A stretch of 64,000 nt of DNA from Methanoregulaceae archaeon (GTDB taxonomy: Bacteria; Armatimonadota; Fimbriimonadia; Fimbriimonadales; Fimbriimonadaceae). Numbering within the stretch: the stretch's first letter is position 1; the number at the start of each line of letters is the position of its first letter. A program made the translations under genes and the position numbers. The notes beneath the pieces were generated by a model, which was given only the letters and a program-made list of their open reading frames with translations, ran no database searches and had not been told where the DNA came from. Of this stretch, positions 35,581 to 43,647 are shown piece by piece. The stretch covers positions 164,288 to 228,287 of the forward strand of contig JADZEW010000021.1 in NCBI GenBank assembly GCA_020850325.1. The letters are read 5' to 3'.

Positions 35581-35635
35581 ATGTGGTGTGTGGAAAGTGG
35601 GTCTGGTCCGGCGACATTCCACATCCCACATTCGA
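35581..35635. repeat. Inverted 7-bp arrays forming a hairpin at convergent gene ends
   Basis: ATGTGGTGTGTGGAA pairs with TTCCACATCCCACAT (13 of 15 pairs), each arm being about three 7-bp units, with a short loop region. Between the GH38 and CtlX-like stop codons, so also a likely bidirectional terminator. Confidence 0.6.
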
Positions 35636-35646
35636 CACCTCTGCCT

Positions 35647-36489
35647 TTACGCCATCTCCGCGATCATGCATCGAAAGCTTCCGCCGCCGACGGTTTCGAT
35701 CGTCGGGATGTCGGCGACGATCGCCGGGCGGTCAGCCAGAATGACTTCGAGCTGATCGGCGCGAAACGCGTCGTACGCCGTACGCGACATGGCAACGCCA
35801 GAATCCAGCTCTAGGATGTTGCCGCAGAATGCGCTCATCTGAGGCAGGGTGATCGTCACCACGGACTTGCCGAGGTCGCGCAGTTCGCGAATCACCGGCG
35901 AAGCATCGGCGCACGCCTCATCGCAGATCACCGCCCACGTCGAGCCCACGGCCATGACTACATTCGTGTGATACACCGCAACTCCGGCGGCATCGAACGC
36001 TTCGAAAAGCACGAGCCGGTAGCCCATCCGATCCGCCCATCTTTCGGCGAGCTCGCGATCGGTGCGCGGGGACAGGCACGCAAACGCGACTTGTGTCTCG
36101 CGGTCCAGCACCAAGCTGCCCGTGCCCTCGAGATATCGGGCTTGGTCCTCGTATTCCGTCAGATCCCAAACGTCGGGGTAAGCGGCAAAGGCGGCGCCCT
36201 CCCGAAGCAGGCTCCGTTCGGCTCGGCGCGCGGCGAGCATCATCGGATACACCACCATCCGCCCATCTTCGTGAGTCGAGAACCAGTTGTTCGGGAACAC
36301 CGCATCCGGGCATCCTTCCGGCGAATCCAGCACGTCGACCGTCACCCCCGCCGCCCGCAGAGCGGCCACCGCGCCCTCGAACTCACTGAGCACCGCGTCC
36401 ACTGGAGCCTCCCGCATAAACGTGTTGGTCGCCGCCGCCTCGGGGTGATAGGCGAAGGCGGTCGGCCGAACCAATAAGATCCGGTTCAC
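35647..36489 (-). CDS. Arginine deiminase-related hydrolase, CtlX-like
   Basis: Pentein-fold guanidino/ureido hydrolase; CtlX members are tied to citrulline use, close to dimethylargininase. The 280 residues contain substrate-binding PDAVFPNNWFSTHEDG near residue 65, LEGTGSLVLDRE, the His region VYHTNVVMAVG, and the catalytic Cys in GGGSFRCMIAEM at the end. All pentein catalytic positions appear present. GTG 36489 overlaps the stop of the lipoprotein gene, making it third in a cyclase-lipoprotein-ctlX operon. Exact substrate cannot be fixed by sequence. Confidence 0.82.
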   Translation of the reverse strand: MNRILLVRPTAFAYHPEAAATNTFMREAPVDAVLSEFEGAVAALRAAGVTVDVLDSPEGCPDAVFPNNWFSTHEDGRMVVYPMMLAARRAERSLLREGAAFAAYPDVWDLTEYEDQARYLEGTGSLVLDRETQVAFACLSPRTDRELAERWADRMGYRLVLFEAFDAAGVAVYHTNVVMAVGSTWAVICDEACADASPVIRELRDLGKSVVTITLPQMSAFCGNILELDSGVAMSRTAYDAFRADQLEVILADRPAIVADIPTIETVGGGSFRCMIAEMA

Positions 36490-37097
36490 GGCGTCTCCAG
36501 CGGCTCGATGCTGTAGACCAGATGCGCCAGCATCGAGAGGCCTTCCTCGAACGCGTCCTTATCGCCCGTAGGCCACTCCAGGTGGACCTCCAGATGGCGA
36601 TTGTTCGCGTAGAGGTGATACACGCGCAGCGTGTAGTTACGTTCGCGATTCTCGGGCAACGCCTCGCGGCCGCTGGCCTGGCCGTACCAGCCCACCCAAG
36701 GGCGGGCCATCACCAGCTGTTCGCTCCCCCGCGGCTTCCCGTTCTTCAGATCGAGCATCCGTTGGTCATCGTCCTTGCGCCACGATTCGTCGCGCGGTCG
36801 AAAGTGGAAGGCAAGGCGCGCGAGTCGCGGACTCTTCATCGAGATGGGCGAGGTCGGTTGCGACCAATCGGGCATTTTGTAGCGGGCCGGAACGCGAGTC
36901 GGCTCGGCGTCGCCTTTAATGCGACCCGCCTCGCGGTCGACGGTCGAAAGGAATTCGGGGCGGAGGAGATTATCGGCGGGCCAGTCGGCGAGGCGATCCT
37001 TCTTCGGCGGTTCTTGAGCAGGGGTAGGGGCTGGTGGATCCTGGCGGCATCCCGCGAGCCAGACCAGCGGAATCACCCACAACACGGCGCGCTTCAT
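36486..37097 (-). CDS. Lipoprotein of unknown function
   Basis: The 203 residues start with a lipoprotein signal peptide and lipobox (AVLWVIPLVWLAGC). The mature part has a Pro-rich linker (PAPTPAQEPPKKD) then a globular domain with FHFRPRDESWRKDDDQRMLD and RNYTLRVYHLYANNRHLEVH segments; no family recognised. ATG 37097 overlaps the cyclase stop, and its stop overlaps CtlX. A role in the cyclase signalling operon is only positional. Confidence 0.75.
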   Translation of the reverse strand: MKRAVLWVIPLVWLAGCRQDPPAPTPAQEPPKKDRLADWPADNLLRPEFLSTVDREAGRIKGDAEPTRVPARYKMPDWSQPTSPISMKSPRLARLAFHFRPRDESWRKDDDQRMLDLKNGKPRGSEQLVMARPWVGWYGQASGREALPENRERNYTLRVYHLYANNRHLEVHLEWPTGDKDAFEEGLSMLAHLVYSIEPLETP

Positions 37098-38332
37098 CCC
37101 GAAACCCCCGGCAGAGGCGGCGGGGCGCCCTCGGCGAGCGCACGAACGGCGTGTCGGGGAAGCCAGACGGTCCCGGAAAGATCGGCGGCGCGGACCTTCT
37201 CCACTCCCACCGACGGCGCACCGCCCGGCAAATGGATGGCCGCCGCGTCGCTGACCGCGATGCCGCCGGGAGGACACACCTTCTGGAAATGCGCCGCGAC
37301 GTCGATGACGTGGGCGAAGTTCAGCGAGGTGAGGTCGCCCGCCTGGGGGGCGACGACGGTTCCGGTGTGCAACCCGACCCGCAGGACCAGCGGCGAACCG
37401 GTCTTGTTGCGGAAGGTGTTCAGCTCGATGATGCCGGTCTGCAAGTTTCTCGCGGCCGCGAACGCCTGCTGCGGATGATCGAAGGCGAGGATCGCGCCGT
37501 CGCCGGAAGTCGAGTGCACTCTCCCTTGAAAACGCTTCGCGACCAGCTCGAGAAAGAGGTGATACTCGTTGAACGTGAACTCGACGCTCAGCGGATCGCA
37601 CTGCGCCTTGATCTGCGTGGAGCCGACGACATCGACGCTGACGAACGTGGCGCTTTGTTCGCCGGTGCGCAGCTTGTCCTGAATCGTGACCAGTTGGCGA
37701 AGCAGTTCTTGGCGCTCGGTCATCGGATCTTGCAGGCCCAAACGGCCCCTGAAGCGGGCGATCAACCGCTGGGTCAAAATTCCGCCAAAGGCGCCACCGA
37801 CCAAGAAGGCGATCAGGAGAAACGAGGGAGCCGCCCACGGTGCCTGAATCACGTAGGCGAACAGGCCGAGCGACACGAACAGCACTCCGCCGTACAGCGC
37901 GCCACCGAGTGCCGCTCCCTTTCGATCTCGGGAGAGGCTGATCGTCCAGATCGCGAGGCCAAGGCAGATGAGGGACAGGCTGTCGAAGAAGGTCGCGCCG
38001 GCTCCCGACTGCACCATCGACACCACTCGGAAGAACGCGGTGAATGTGGCGGCGAGGGCGGCGAGCACCGACGATCGAACGTCCGGCTCGAGGGTGAAGA
38101 ACGCCGATTTTAGGTTCGAGAAGACGCCCTGCTTCTTCTCAGGCTGCTGCATTCGAGCGAGCACCCGGACGTATTCCTCGGGGGTGCCGGTGGCCTCGGC
38201 TACGGCGACGATGCTCTCGTCGTCCAGCGTGCCGCCCTGGGCTTCGCGTAATCGCTCCGCCAATTGCAGGACGCTACGGACCTCGTCCGCAACGTGCTGC
38301 AAATCGTCGTGCGTGTCTTGCTGGCGTTCCAC
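37094..38332 (-). CDS. Class III adenylate/guanylate cyclase-domain membrane protein
   Basis: Probable nucleotide cyclase. The 412 residues begin with a helical cytoplasmic part, then four membrane helices around residues 85-200 (e.g. LGLFAYVIQAPW, LLIAFLVGGAFGGIL), and a C-terminal class III cyclase domain from about residue 225. Metal-binding aspartates are visible in FVSVDVVGSTQIK and HSTSGDGAILAF; the LRVGLHTGTVV block is typical. Catalytic competence (transition-state Arg/Asn) was not verified. GGGAGG 4 nt before GTG 38332 is a clear Shine-Dalgarno; TACAAT lies about 20 nt further up as -10. First gene of the three-gene operon. Confidence 0.85.
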   Translation of the reverse strand: MERQQDTHDDLQHVADEVRSVLQLAERLREAQGGTLDDESIVAVAEATGTPEEYVRVLARMQQPEKKQGVFSNLKSAFFTLEPDVRSSVLAALAATFTAFFRVVSMVQSGAGATFFDSLSLICLGLAIWTISLSRDRKGAALGGALYGGVLFVSLGLFAYVIQAPWAAPSFLLIAFLVGGAFGGILTQRLIARFRGRLGLQDPMTERQELLRQLVTIQDKLRTGEQSATFVSVDVVGSTQIKAQCDPLSVEFTFNEYHLFLELVAKRFQGRVHSTSGDGAILAFDHPQQAFAAARNLQTGIIELNTFRNKTGSPLVLRVGLHTGTVVAPQAGDLTSLNFAHVIDVAAHFQKVCPPGGIAVSDAAAIHLPGGAPSVGVEKVRAADLSGTVWLPRHAVRALAEGAPPPLPGVSG

Positions 38333-38392
38333 CCGGCCTCCCGAAGTCTGATTGTACTAGAACGGGTTTAGCCGGTCCCAGGATTCAAGGTC

Positions 38393-39226
38393 CTACTTTC
38401 CGAGTGCGGCTCGCAGAGCGGGAATCGCCTCGTAGAGATCAGCCACCAATCCGAAATCTGCAAACTCGAAGATGGGGGCATCGGGGTCTTTGTTGATCGC
38501 GACGATCACCTTGGAGTCCTTGATTCCCGCCATGTGCTGGGTCGAGCCGGAGATTCCCGCCGCGATGTACAAGTCGGGGGCCACGATCTTGCCGGTTTGT
38601 CCCACCTGCAGCTCGTTCGGAGCGATGCCGCTATCGACGGCGGCTCGAGTGGCACCGGCAGCGCCACCCAGCGCATCCGCCAGGCCGCCGATGACGCTTT
38701 CAAAGGTGGCGGCATCCTTGAGCGGGCGTCCGCCGCTGACGACGACCTTGGCTTGGGTGAGGTCGGGGCGTCCGCCCTGACGCTCGTTAGCTCCGACTCG
38801 GCGAGCTTGGCCCGCGCCCGCCGTCACCGGCGTTCGCGATCCCATTTCGGCGGAGCCTTTGAATCCGGCCGGGCGGAAAGTGAGGACCGTCGGCGATCCA
38901 AGCACCTCAACGGTTTCGATCATCGTTCCGGCGACGATCGGACGCTGAAACACAGTGGCCGACTGAGCGGCGATCACATCGGTGACCATCGCGCCATCGA
39001 CGATGCCCGCCACTCGGGCCATCACGTCCTTCGAACGCATCGAACTGACGGCGGCGACGTGCGAGTAACCGCCAAGAGCTCCGGCGATGGCCGGGGCCAA
39101 TGCGTCCGCAACCGCGTGCGATCCGACGGTATCGAGCACGTCGTAGGGCAGACCCAGCGCAGCCGCCAGGCCGGCTCCCGCCGCAACATCGCTCTCATTG
39201 AATGCAACGACTAACAGCTTGCTCAC
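38393..39226 (-). CDS. etfA: Electron transfer flavoprotein subunit alpha
   Basis: FAD-binding subunit of ETF, carrying electrons from acyl-CoA or other dehydrogenases. The 277 residues are shorter than the usual ~310-330; the FAD motif is complete near the end: GQTGKIVAPDLYIAAGISGS then QHMAGIKDSKVIVAINKDP. N-terminal half is condensed. GTG start overlaps the etfB stop (GTGA), as expected for coupled subunits. Dehydrogenase partners are not in the window; the CoA-transferase at 5.6 kb may belong to the same metabolism. Confidence 0.93.
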   Translation of the reverse strand: MSKLLVVAFNESDVAAGAGLAAALGLPYDVLDTVGSHAVADALAPAIAGALGGYSHVAAVSSMRSKDVMARVAGIVDGAMVTDVIAAQSATVFQRPIVAGTMIETVEVLGSPTVLTFRPAGFKGSAEMGSRTPVTAGAGQARRVGANERQGGRPDLTQAKVVVSGGRPLKDAATFESVIGGLADALGGAAGATRAAVDSGIAPNELQVGQTGKIVAPDLYIAAGISGSTQHMAGIKDSKVIVAINKDPDAPIFEFADFGLVADLYEAIPALRAALGK

Positions 39227-39963
39227 GCCAACACTCCCTTGTTCTTCAGTTCGGTTACCAGCTCATCAATCGACGCGACCTTGCGTCCGGCGGCGCGCGG
39301 CGGAGTTGCTTCCACCTTGAGCCTCCGAATCTTAGACTGGGCGGGCGCACTGGGCGCGCGTCGGTCCAGCGGCTTACTTCGCGCTTTGATGATGCCCGGC
39401 AGAGCGATGTAGCGAGGCTCGTTCAATCGTAGGTCCGCGGTGATCACGGCGGGAAGATCGAGTTCAAGCGTCTCCTCGCCAGCATCGGTCTCGCGCGTGA
39501 CCTTGGCGGTCCGTCCGGCGAACTCGACCTTGGCGGCAAAGGTCGCCTGGGGCCAGCCGAGTTTGGCGGCGAGCATCTGGGCGGCTTGGTTGTTGTCGTC
39601 GTCGGTGGCCTGCTTCCCCATCAAAATCACGTCGACACTCTCTGCCTCTGCGACGGCCTTGAGTTCAACGGCCACGCCCAGCGAATCGTAGACCTCGGCG
39701 GTCTCGACGAGAATCGCGCGATCCGCGCCCATGGCGAGCGCTTTGCGAAGCTGTTCTTCGCACTCGGAAGCGCCGATGCTGACCGCGAGCACGGTGATGT
39801 TCGGGTCGCGTTCTTTGTGGCGGACGGCTTCTTCGAGAGCGATCTCGTCAAAGGGGTTGATCTCAAACTTGACGCCGCTGGTGTCGATTCCGGAACCGTC
39901 GGCCAAGGGCTTCACCCGGGCATACGGATCGACCACGCGCTTGACGGGGACGAGAATGATCAT
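39223..39963 (-). CDS. etfB: Electron transfer flavoprotein subunit beta
   Basis: AMP-binding ETF subunit (246 residues) with the adenosine-binding and signature segments: ILVPVKRVVDPYARVK at the start, EINPFDEIALEEAVRHKE, and VILMGKQATDDDNNQAAQML near residue 120. Transcribed first, followed by overlapping etfA. A 25-bp near-perfect palindrome lies 11 bp upstream of the ATG and may be an operator. No clean -10 at leaderless distance was found. Confidence 0.94.
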   Translation of the reverse strand: MIILVPVKRVVDPYARVKPLADGSGIDTSGVKFEINPFDEIALEEAVRHKERDPNITVLAVSIGASECEEQLRKALAMGADRAILVETAEVYDSLGVAVELKAVAEAESVDVILMGKQATDDDNNQAAQMLAAKLGWPQATFAAKVEFAGRTAKVTRETDAGEETLELDLPAVITADLRLNEPRYIALPGIIKARSKPLDRRAPSAPAQSKIRRLKVEATPPRAAGRKVASIDELVTELKNKGVLA

Positions 39964-39974
39964 AGTGGTTTTTG

Positions 39975-39999
39975 GGTTCCGGAAGGGCCTTCGGGAACC
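39975..39999. promoter_or_regulatory. Palindrome upstream of etfBA
   Basis: GGTTCC and GGAACC flank GGAAGG/CCTTC halves, forming a nearly perfect inverted repeat of about 11 bp per arm. It sits between divergent etfB and the methyltransferase gene and does not look like a terminator for either. Possible repressor site. Confidence 0.45.
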
Positions 40000-40043
40000 T
40001 GTAGAGGGTACCCGAGGGGCCGGGGGTCGGGCAAACTAGGAAG

Positions 40044-40790
40044 ATGAACGACTGGAACCCCAGCCAATACGACGAGCATGCCCGCTTCGTCTCGGATTAC
40101 GGCCATGCAGTCGTGGACCTGCTCGACCCCAAACCGAACGAGCGTATTCTCGACCTTGGCTGCGGCGACGGGGCGCTGACCGTGGAAATGATGCGGCGAG
40201 GTGCTTCGGTCGTCGGGGTCGATCGCTCGGCCGAAATGATCCGAGCTGCGATTGCTCTGGGCGTCGATGCCCGGCTGATGTCGGGCGATGCGTTGACCTT
40301 CAGCCGCGAGTTCGACGCGGTGTTCACCAACGCCGCGCTTCACTGGATTCCTCAGGCGGATGCGGTCATCGCTGGTGTCGCGAGGGCGCTGCGCCCGGGC
40401 GGACGGTTCGTTGGCGAGTTCGGGGGCCATGGCAACGTGGCCGCCATTACGGTGGCTTTGCGGGCGGCGATGGATAAGCGCGGGGTGGCTTGTCGCGACT
40501 TCTCGCCTTGGTTCTTCCCCACACCGGAGAACTACACGAAGCGGCTCGTCAAGGGCGGATTCGTCGTTGATCATATTGCACTGATCCCTCGGCCCACGCT
40601 TTTGCCAACGCACATGGCGGGTTGGTTACAGACGTTTGCCGGGCCGTTTTTCGAGCGATGCCAGCCGGAAGACATTCCCGGCGTCACCGAGGACGCAGTC
40701 GACTTATTGAGGCCCGCGCTCTGCGACGACCAAGGAACGTGGACCGCGGACTACGTACGGCTACGGTTCGTTGCTAGGCTAACGAGCTAA
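40044..40790 (+). CDS. Class I SAM-dependent methyltransferase
   Basis: The 248-residue protein has the class I Rossmann motifs: ILDLGCGDGALTVEM near residue 36 (SAM site), VVGVDRSAEMIRAA (motif II with acidic end), and FTNAALHWIPQADAVI. Closest style is trans-aconitate/malonyl-ACP methyltransferases (Tam/BioC-like), but the substrate is not determinable. CAAACT lies 6 nt before the ATG. Its 3' end overlaps the convergent mqnA end by 12 bp. Confidence 0.85.
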   Translation: MNDWNPSQYDEHARFVSDYGHAVVDLLDPKPNERILDLGCGDGALTVEMMRRGASVVGVDRSAEMIRAAIALGVDARLMSGDALTFSREFDAVFTNAALHWIPQADAVIAGVARALRPGGRFVGEFGGHGNVAAITVALRAAMDKRGVACRDFSPWFFPTPENYTKRLVKGGFVVDHIALIPRPTLLPTHMAGWLQTFAGPFFERCQPEDIPGVTEDAVDLLRPALCDDQGTWTADYVRLRFVARLTS

Positions 40791-41573
40791 CGACGCGTTG
40801 CCCACAATCTGTGGGATCGTGGCTTCTTGAACTAGTCCGTGCTTGAGGAGTCGTTCGGCGTAAGCCGCGAGTCCCTCGCGGTGTGCCTCGCCGAACTCGT
40901 AATCCATGACCTCGGTGAAGTAACGATGGGCGAGGGGTTCGCTGAACCCGGACTCGGCGGCAAAGGTCGGCAGCAGCGTGTCGAGGTTGGCGAGGGCTCG
41001 GGGCGCGGCGTCGGCCAAGTGGCCCGCCAGAGTTTCGTCCAGACCGTCGCCACCGACCCAAAGCGCCCAGACGAAGGGCAATCCCGTCAGTTCGGTCCAC
41101 GCCGCACCGAGGTCCATGACATGCAAACCCGTGCCGTCGGCGCGCATCCCGGCGTCACCGATCAGAACGCCGGCATCGGCGGTGTCGAGCATGGTGGCAA
41201 GCTCGGGAGGCAGGGCAGTGGTGTTCGGCTGGCAGCCGTGTTGCTCAGCGAGCAGAATCTGGGCAAGGGCGTTGCTCGTCATCGAACTCTGGTCGAGGGC
41301 AAGCGTGCGAATCTGCTCGAAGGGGACGCGACTGAAGAGGCGCACGCTCAGCACTTCGCCGAACGACGAAATCGAAACGCCATCGGCAACTCGTGGCCGC
41401 CGTAGCGCCTCGATCGAGGACACGAGGATGGCTTGCACTTGACCATCATCGAGCAACTTTGGCAATCGTGAGGGCACATCGAACTGGACCCGGACCGGAG
41501 AGTCCTCGCCCGCGAACGACCAGACCAACGGCTTGGCATTCAGGTACGGCACGCATCCGACGGCGTAGCTCAC
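40779..41573 (-). CDS. mqnA: Chorismate dehydratase, futalosine pathway
   Basis: First enzyme of the futalosine menaquinone route: chorismate to 3-enolpyruvyl-benzoate. The 264 residues have the periplasmic-binding-protein-like MqnA fold with VGCVPYLNAKPLVW at the start, ILVSSIEALRRP near 50 and VRLFSRVPFEQIRTLALDQS plus SMTSNALAQILLAE, which match MqnA. GTG 41573 lies 6 nt after TAAACT. purD lies 9 bp upstream on the same strand, but the internal -10 suggests an independent start. Confidence 0.92.
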   Translation of the reverse strand: MSYAVGCVPYLNAKPLVWSFAGEDSPVRVQFDVPSRLPKLLDDGQVQAILVSSIEALRRPRVADGVSISSFGEVLSVRLFSRVPFEQIRTLALDQSSMTSNALAQILLAEQHGCQPNTTALPPELATMLDTADAGVLIGDAGMRADGTGLHVMDLGAAWTELTGLPFVWALWVGGDGLDETLAGHLADAAPRALANLDTLLPTFAAESGFSEPLAHRYFTEVMDYEFGEAHREGLAAYAERLLKHGLVQEATIPQIVGNASLAR

Positions 41574-41579
41574 GACCTG

Positions 41580-41585
41580 AGTTTA
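41580..41585 (-). promoter_or_regulatory. -10 box of mqnA
   Basis: TAAACT, 6 nt before GTG, overlapping the purD stop region. Confidence 0.5.
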
Positions 41586-42857
41586 CTGCTCGGCGGCAAT
41601 GTCGCGGCGCAGCATCTTGCCTTCGAACTCGATTCGCTCGGCGGCGGCGTACGCCTTAGCCCGGGCTTCGGCGACGGTCGCCCCCGTTGCACTCACCCCC
41701 AGCACCCGCCCGCCCGCGGACACAAACTCCCCTTCGCCCCGGCGGCTGAGGGCGTCGGTGGGTTCGTCTCGACGCATCGGCGCCGTGCCCGCATGAAACA
41801 CCACCACCGACTCATCCAGATCGCCAGGAATCGACACCGGAATGCCCTTCGCATATGCGCCGGGATAGCCCGAACTGGCCAACACGACCGTCACCGCCGC
41901 CGGAACATCAACTGAGACCGACGGCAGGGGCTGCCCCGTCGCCGCGGCATAAAGGAGTTCGCCCAAACCGGACCCAAGCCGACGCATCACCGTCTGCGTC
42001 TCCGGGTCGCCGAATCGCACGTTGTACTCCAGGCACATCGGCTCGCCCTCCACGACCATCACCCCCGAGAACAGCACCCCGCGGTAGTCGATTCCGTGCT
42101 CCTTCATCGCTTGGAGCATCGGCCGCACGATCCGGTCTTCGGCCTTCTGCACAAGTTCTTCGTCGACCTTGGCCACTGGCGAGTAGGTGCCCATGCCGCC
42201 CGTGTTCGGACCCCGGTCACCATCGAGGGCGCGCTTGTAGTCCTGCGCAACCGGCAAACTGACAAACTCGGTGCCGCTCACCACGCTGAGCAAACTGAAC
42301 TCCCATCCGCGCAGCCGGTCCTCGATCACGACGGTCTCCCCGGCCTCGCCGAGGTCGCCGTCCTCCAACATCATTGCGATCGCCTCGTCAGCTTCCTCGT
42401 AAGTGTCGCAAACTACGACCCCCTTGCCGAGCGCGGCACCGCTTGGTTTGACCGCAACGCTTTGCCCGGCGTCGAAGCGAGCCTTGGCGGCCATGCGCGC
42501 ACTCGCCGCGTCGGTGTGGATGCTGAAGGGCGCGGTCGGAACGCCGGCTTCCTGCATCAGGGTCTTCGAGAATGCCTTGCTCGCTTCGTGTTGCGCGCCG
42601 TCCGTCCCGGGGCCGAACACGGTGAGCCCTTCAACGCGCATCCGATCGGCGAGCCCTTCGATGAGCGGGTTCTCGGGTCCGACCACCACGAGGTCGGGGC
42701 GAAGCTGGATCGCCGTCGACAGCGGATCGCCGACGATGCACTCTGCCACCTGGGAGATGCCCGGATTGCCGGGGCAAGCATAGACGGTGTGCTCCTGAGC
42801 CAACTTCCAGGCCAAGGCGTGCTCGCGTCCGCCGCCGCCGATGATGAGAATCCGCAT
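41583..42857 (-). CDS. purD: Phosphoribosylamine-glycine ligase
   Basis: ATP-grasp enzyme joining phosphoribosylamine and glycine in purine synthesis. The 424 residues start with RILIIGGGGREHALAWKLAQ, then the GPENPLIEGLADR segment, ATP-grasp loop (VAVKPSGAALGKGVVVCDT), RGWEFSLLSVVSG, and MCLEYNVRFGDPETQ near residue 285, all diagnostic. Not clustered with other purine genes. A stable 11-bp hairpin with a 4-nt loop lies in its leader. Confidence 0.95.
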   Translation of the reverse strand: MRILIIGGGGREHALAWKLAQEHTVYACPGNPGISQVAECIVGDPLSTAIQLRPDLVVVGPENPLIEGLADRMRVEGLTVFGPGTDGAQHEASKAFSKTLMQEAGVPTAPFSIHTDAASARMAAKARFDAGQSVAVKPSGAALGKGVVVCDTYEEADEAIAMMLEDGDLGEAGETVVIEDRLRGWEFSLLSVVSGTEFVSLPVAQDYKRALDGDRGPNTGGMGTYSPVAKVDEELVQKAEDRIVRPMLQAMKEHGIDYRGVLFSGVMVVEGEPMCLEYNVRFGDPETQTVMRRLGSGLGELLYAAATGQPLPSVSVDVPAAVTVVLASSGYPGAYAKGIPVSIPGDLDESVVVFHAGTAPMRRDEPTDALSRRGEGEFVSAGGRVLGVSATGATVAEARAKAYAAAERIEFEGKMLRRDIAAEQ

Positions 42858-42883
42858 AGGAGTGTGGTACCCGGAAATGTCCC

Positions 42884-42909
42884 CTCCCTTTCGCTCCGGC
42901 GAGAGGGAG
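42884..42909. repeat. CTCCCT/AGGGAG hairpin in purD leader
   Basis: 11-bp stem (one G-U) with loop TCCG: CTCCCTTTCGC pairs with GCGAGAGGGAG. Between rluB stop and purD start. Could separate the two transcripts. Confidence 0.6.
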
Positions 42910-42915
42910 AGCTAG

Positions 42916-43647
42916 CTAGCGGTCCAGGCCGACGGCTTTCGCCAGTCGCTCGATATCTTGCTTGCCCAGCATCCGGCACTGGCCAGGAGGCATGCCCTTG
43001 AGGCGTAGGAAGCCGATCCGAACGCGGACGAGCTTCACGACCGGGCATCGGATCGCGTCGCACATCAGTCGAATCTGCCGCTTCTTGCCCTCATGGAGGA
43101 TGAACTTCAGCTTGCTCGTGGTCGCCTTGCGATCGGGCTTCGAGAGCAGTTCCACCACCGCCGGCCGGGTCTTGCCGCCATCGATGTAGATGCCCTTGCG
43201 CAGCCGATCCAAGTCTTCCATGCTGGGGACGCCTTCCACGGTGACCTCGTATTCCTTCTCCATGCCCCAGCGCGGGTGGACCAGCCGGTTCGAGAGTTCG
43301 CCGTCGTTGGTGAACAGCAGGAGCCCTTCGCTGTTCATGTCGAGACGGCCGACCGGCTTGAGCGCGGCGCCGATCGCGGGCAGCAAACGCTTGACCGTGG
43401 GGCGACCTTGGGGGTCGGAAAGGGTGGTGACATAGCCCGTCGGCTTGTGCATCACCAGAACGTAGAGCGGCGGGCGACCGATGGGTTCGCCGTCGACGGT
43501 CACGATGTCGTCATCGGTGACGATGACGCCCATTTGAATCACGGGATCGCCATTGACCGCAACTCGGCCCGCCTTGATCAGTTCTTCCGCCGCGCGGCGG
43601 CTGCATATCCCGGATGCGGCGATCCGCTTATGGAGTCGTTCACTCAT
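42916..43647 (-). CDS. rluB: 23S rRNA pseudouridine synthase, RluB family
   Basis: Modifies a uridine in the large-subunit rRNA. The 243 residues contain an S4 RNA-binding domain (LHKRIAASGICSRRAAEELI, residues 4-60), then the RsuA/RluB catalytic domain with GRLDMNSEGLLLFTNDGEL (catalytic Asp) near residue 100 and the EGKKRQIRLMCDAI motif near residue 190. AGGAGG 6 nt before ATG is the strongest Shine-Dalgarno here. Its start overlaps the dac gene stop (ATGA). Confidence 0.93.
   Translation of the reverse strand: MSERLHKRIAASGICSRRAAEELIKAGRVAVNGDPVIQMGVIVTDDDIVTVDGEPIGRPPLYVLVMHKPTGYVTTLSDPQGRPTVKRLLPAIGAALKPVGRLDMNSEGLLLFTNDGELSNRLVHPRWGMEKEYEVTVEGVPSMEDLDRLRKGIYIDGGKTRPAVVELLSKPDRKATTSKLKFILHEGKKRQIRLMCDAIRCPVVKLVRVRIGFLRLKGMPPGQCRMLGKQDIERLAKAVGLDR

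Noticed and set aside
36486..37838. 450-codon frame upstream of the lipoprotein
   Set aside because: The first 245 codons are Arg-rich antisense-type sequence overlapping the cyclase gene; the real start is the ATG before the lipobox.
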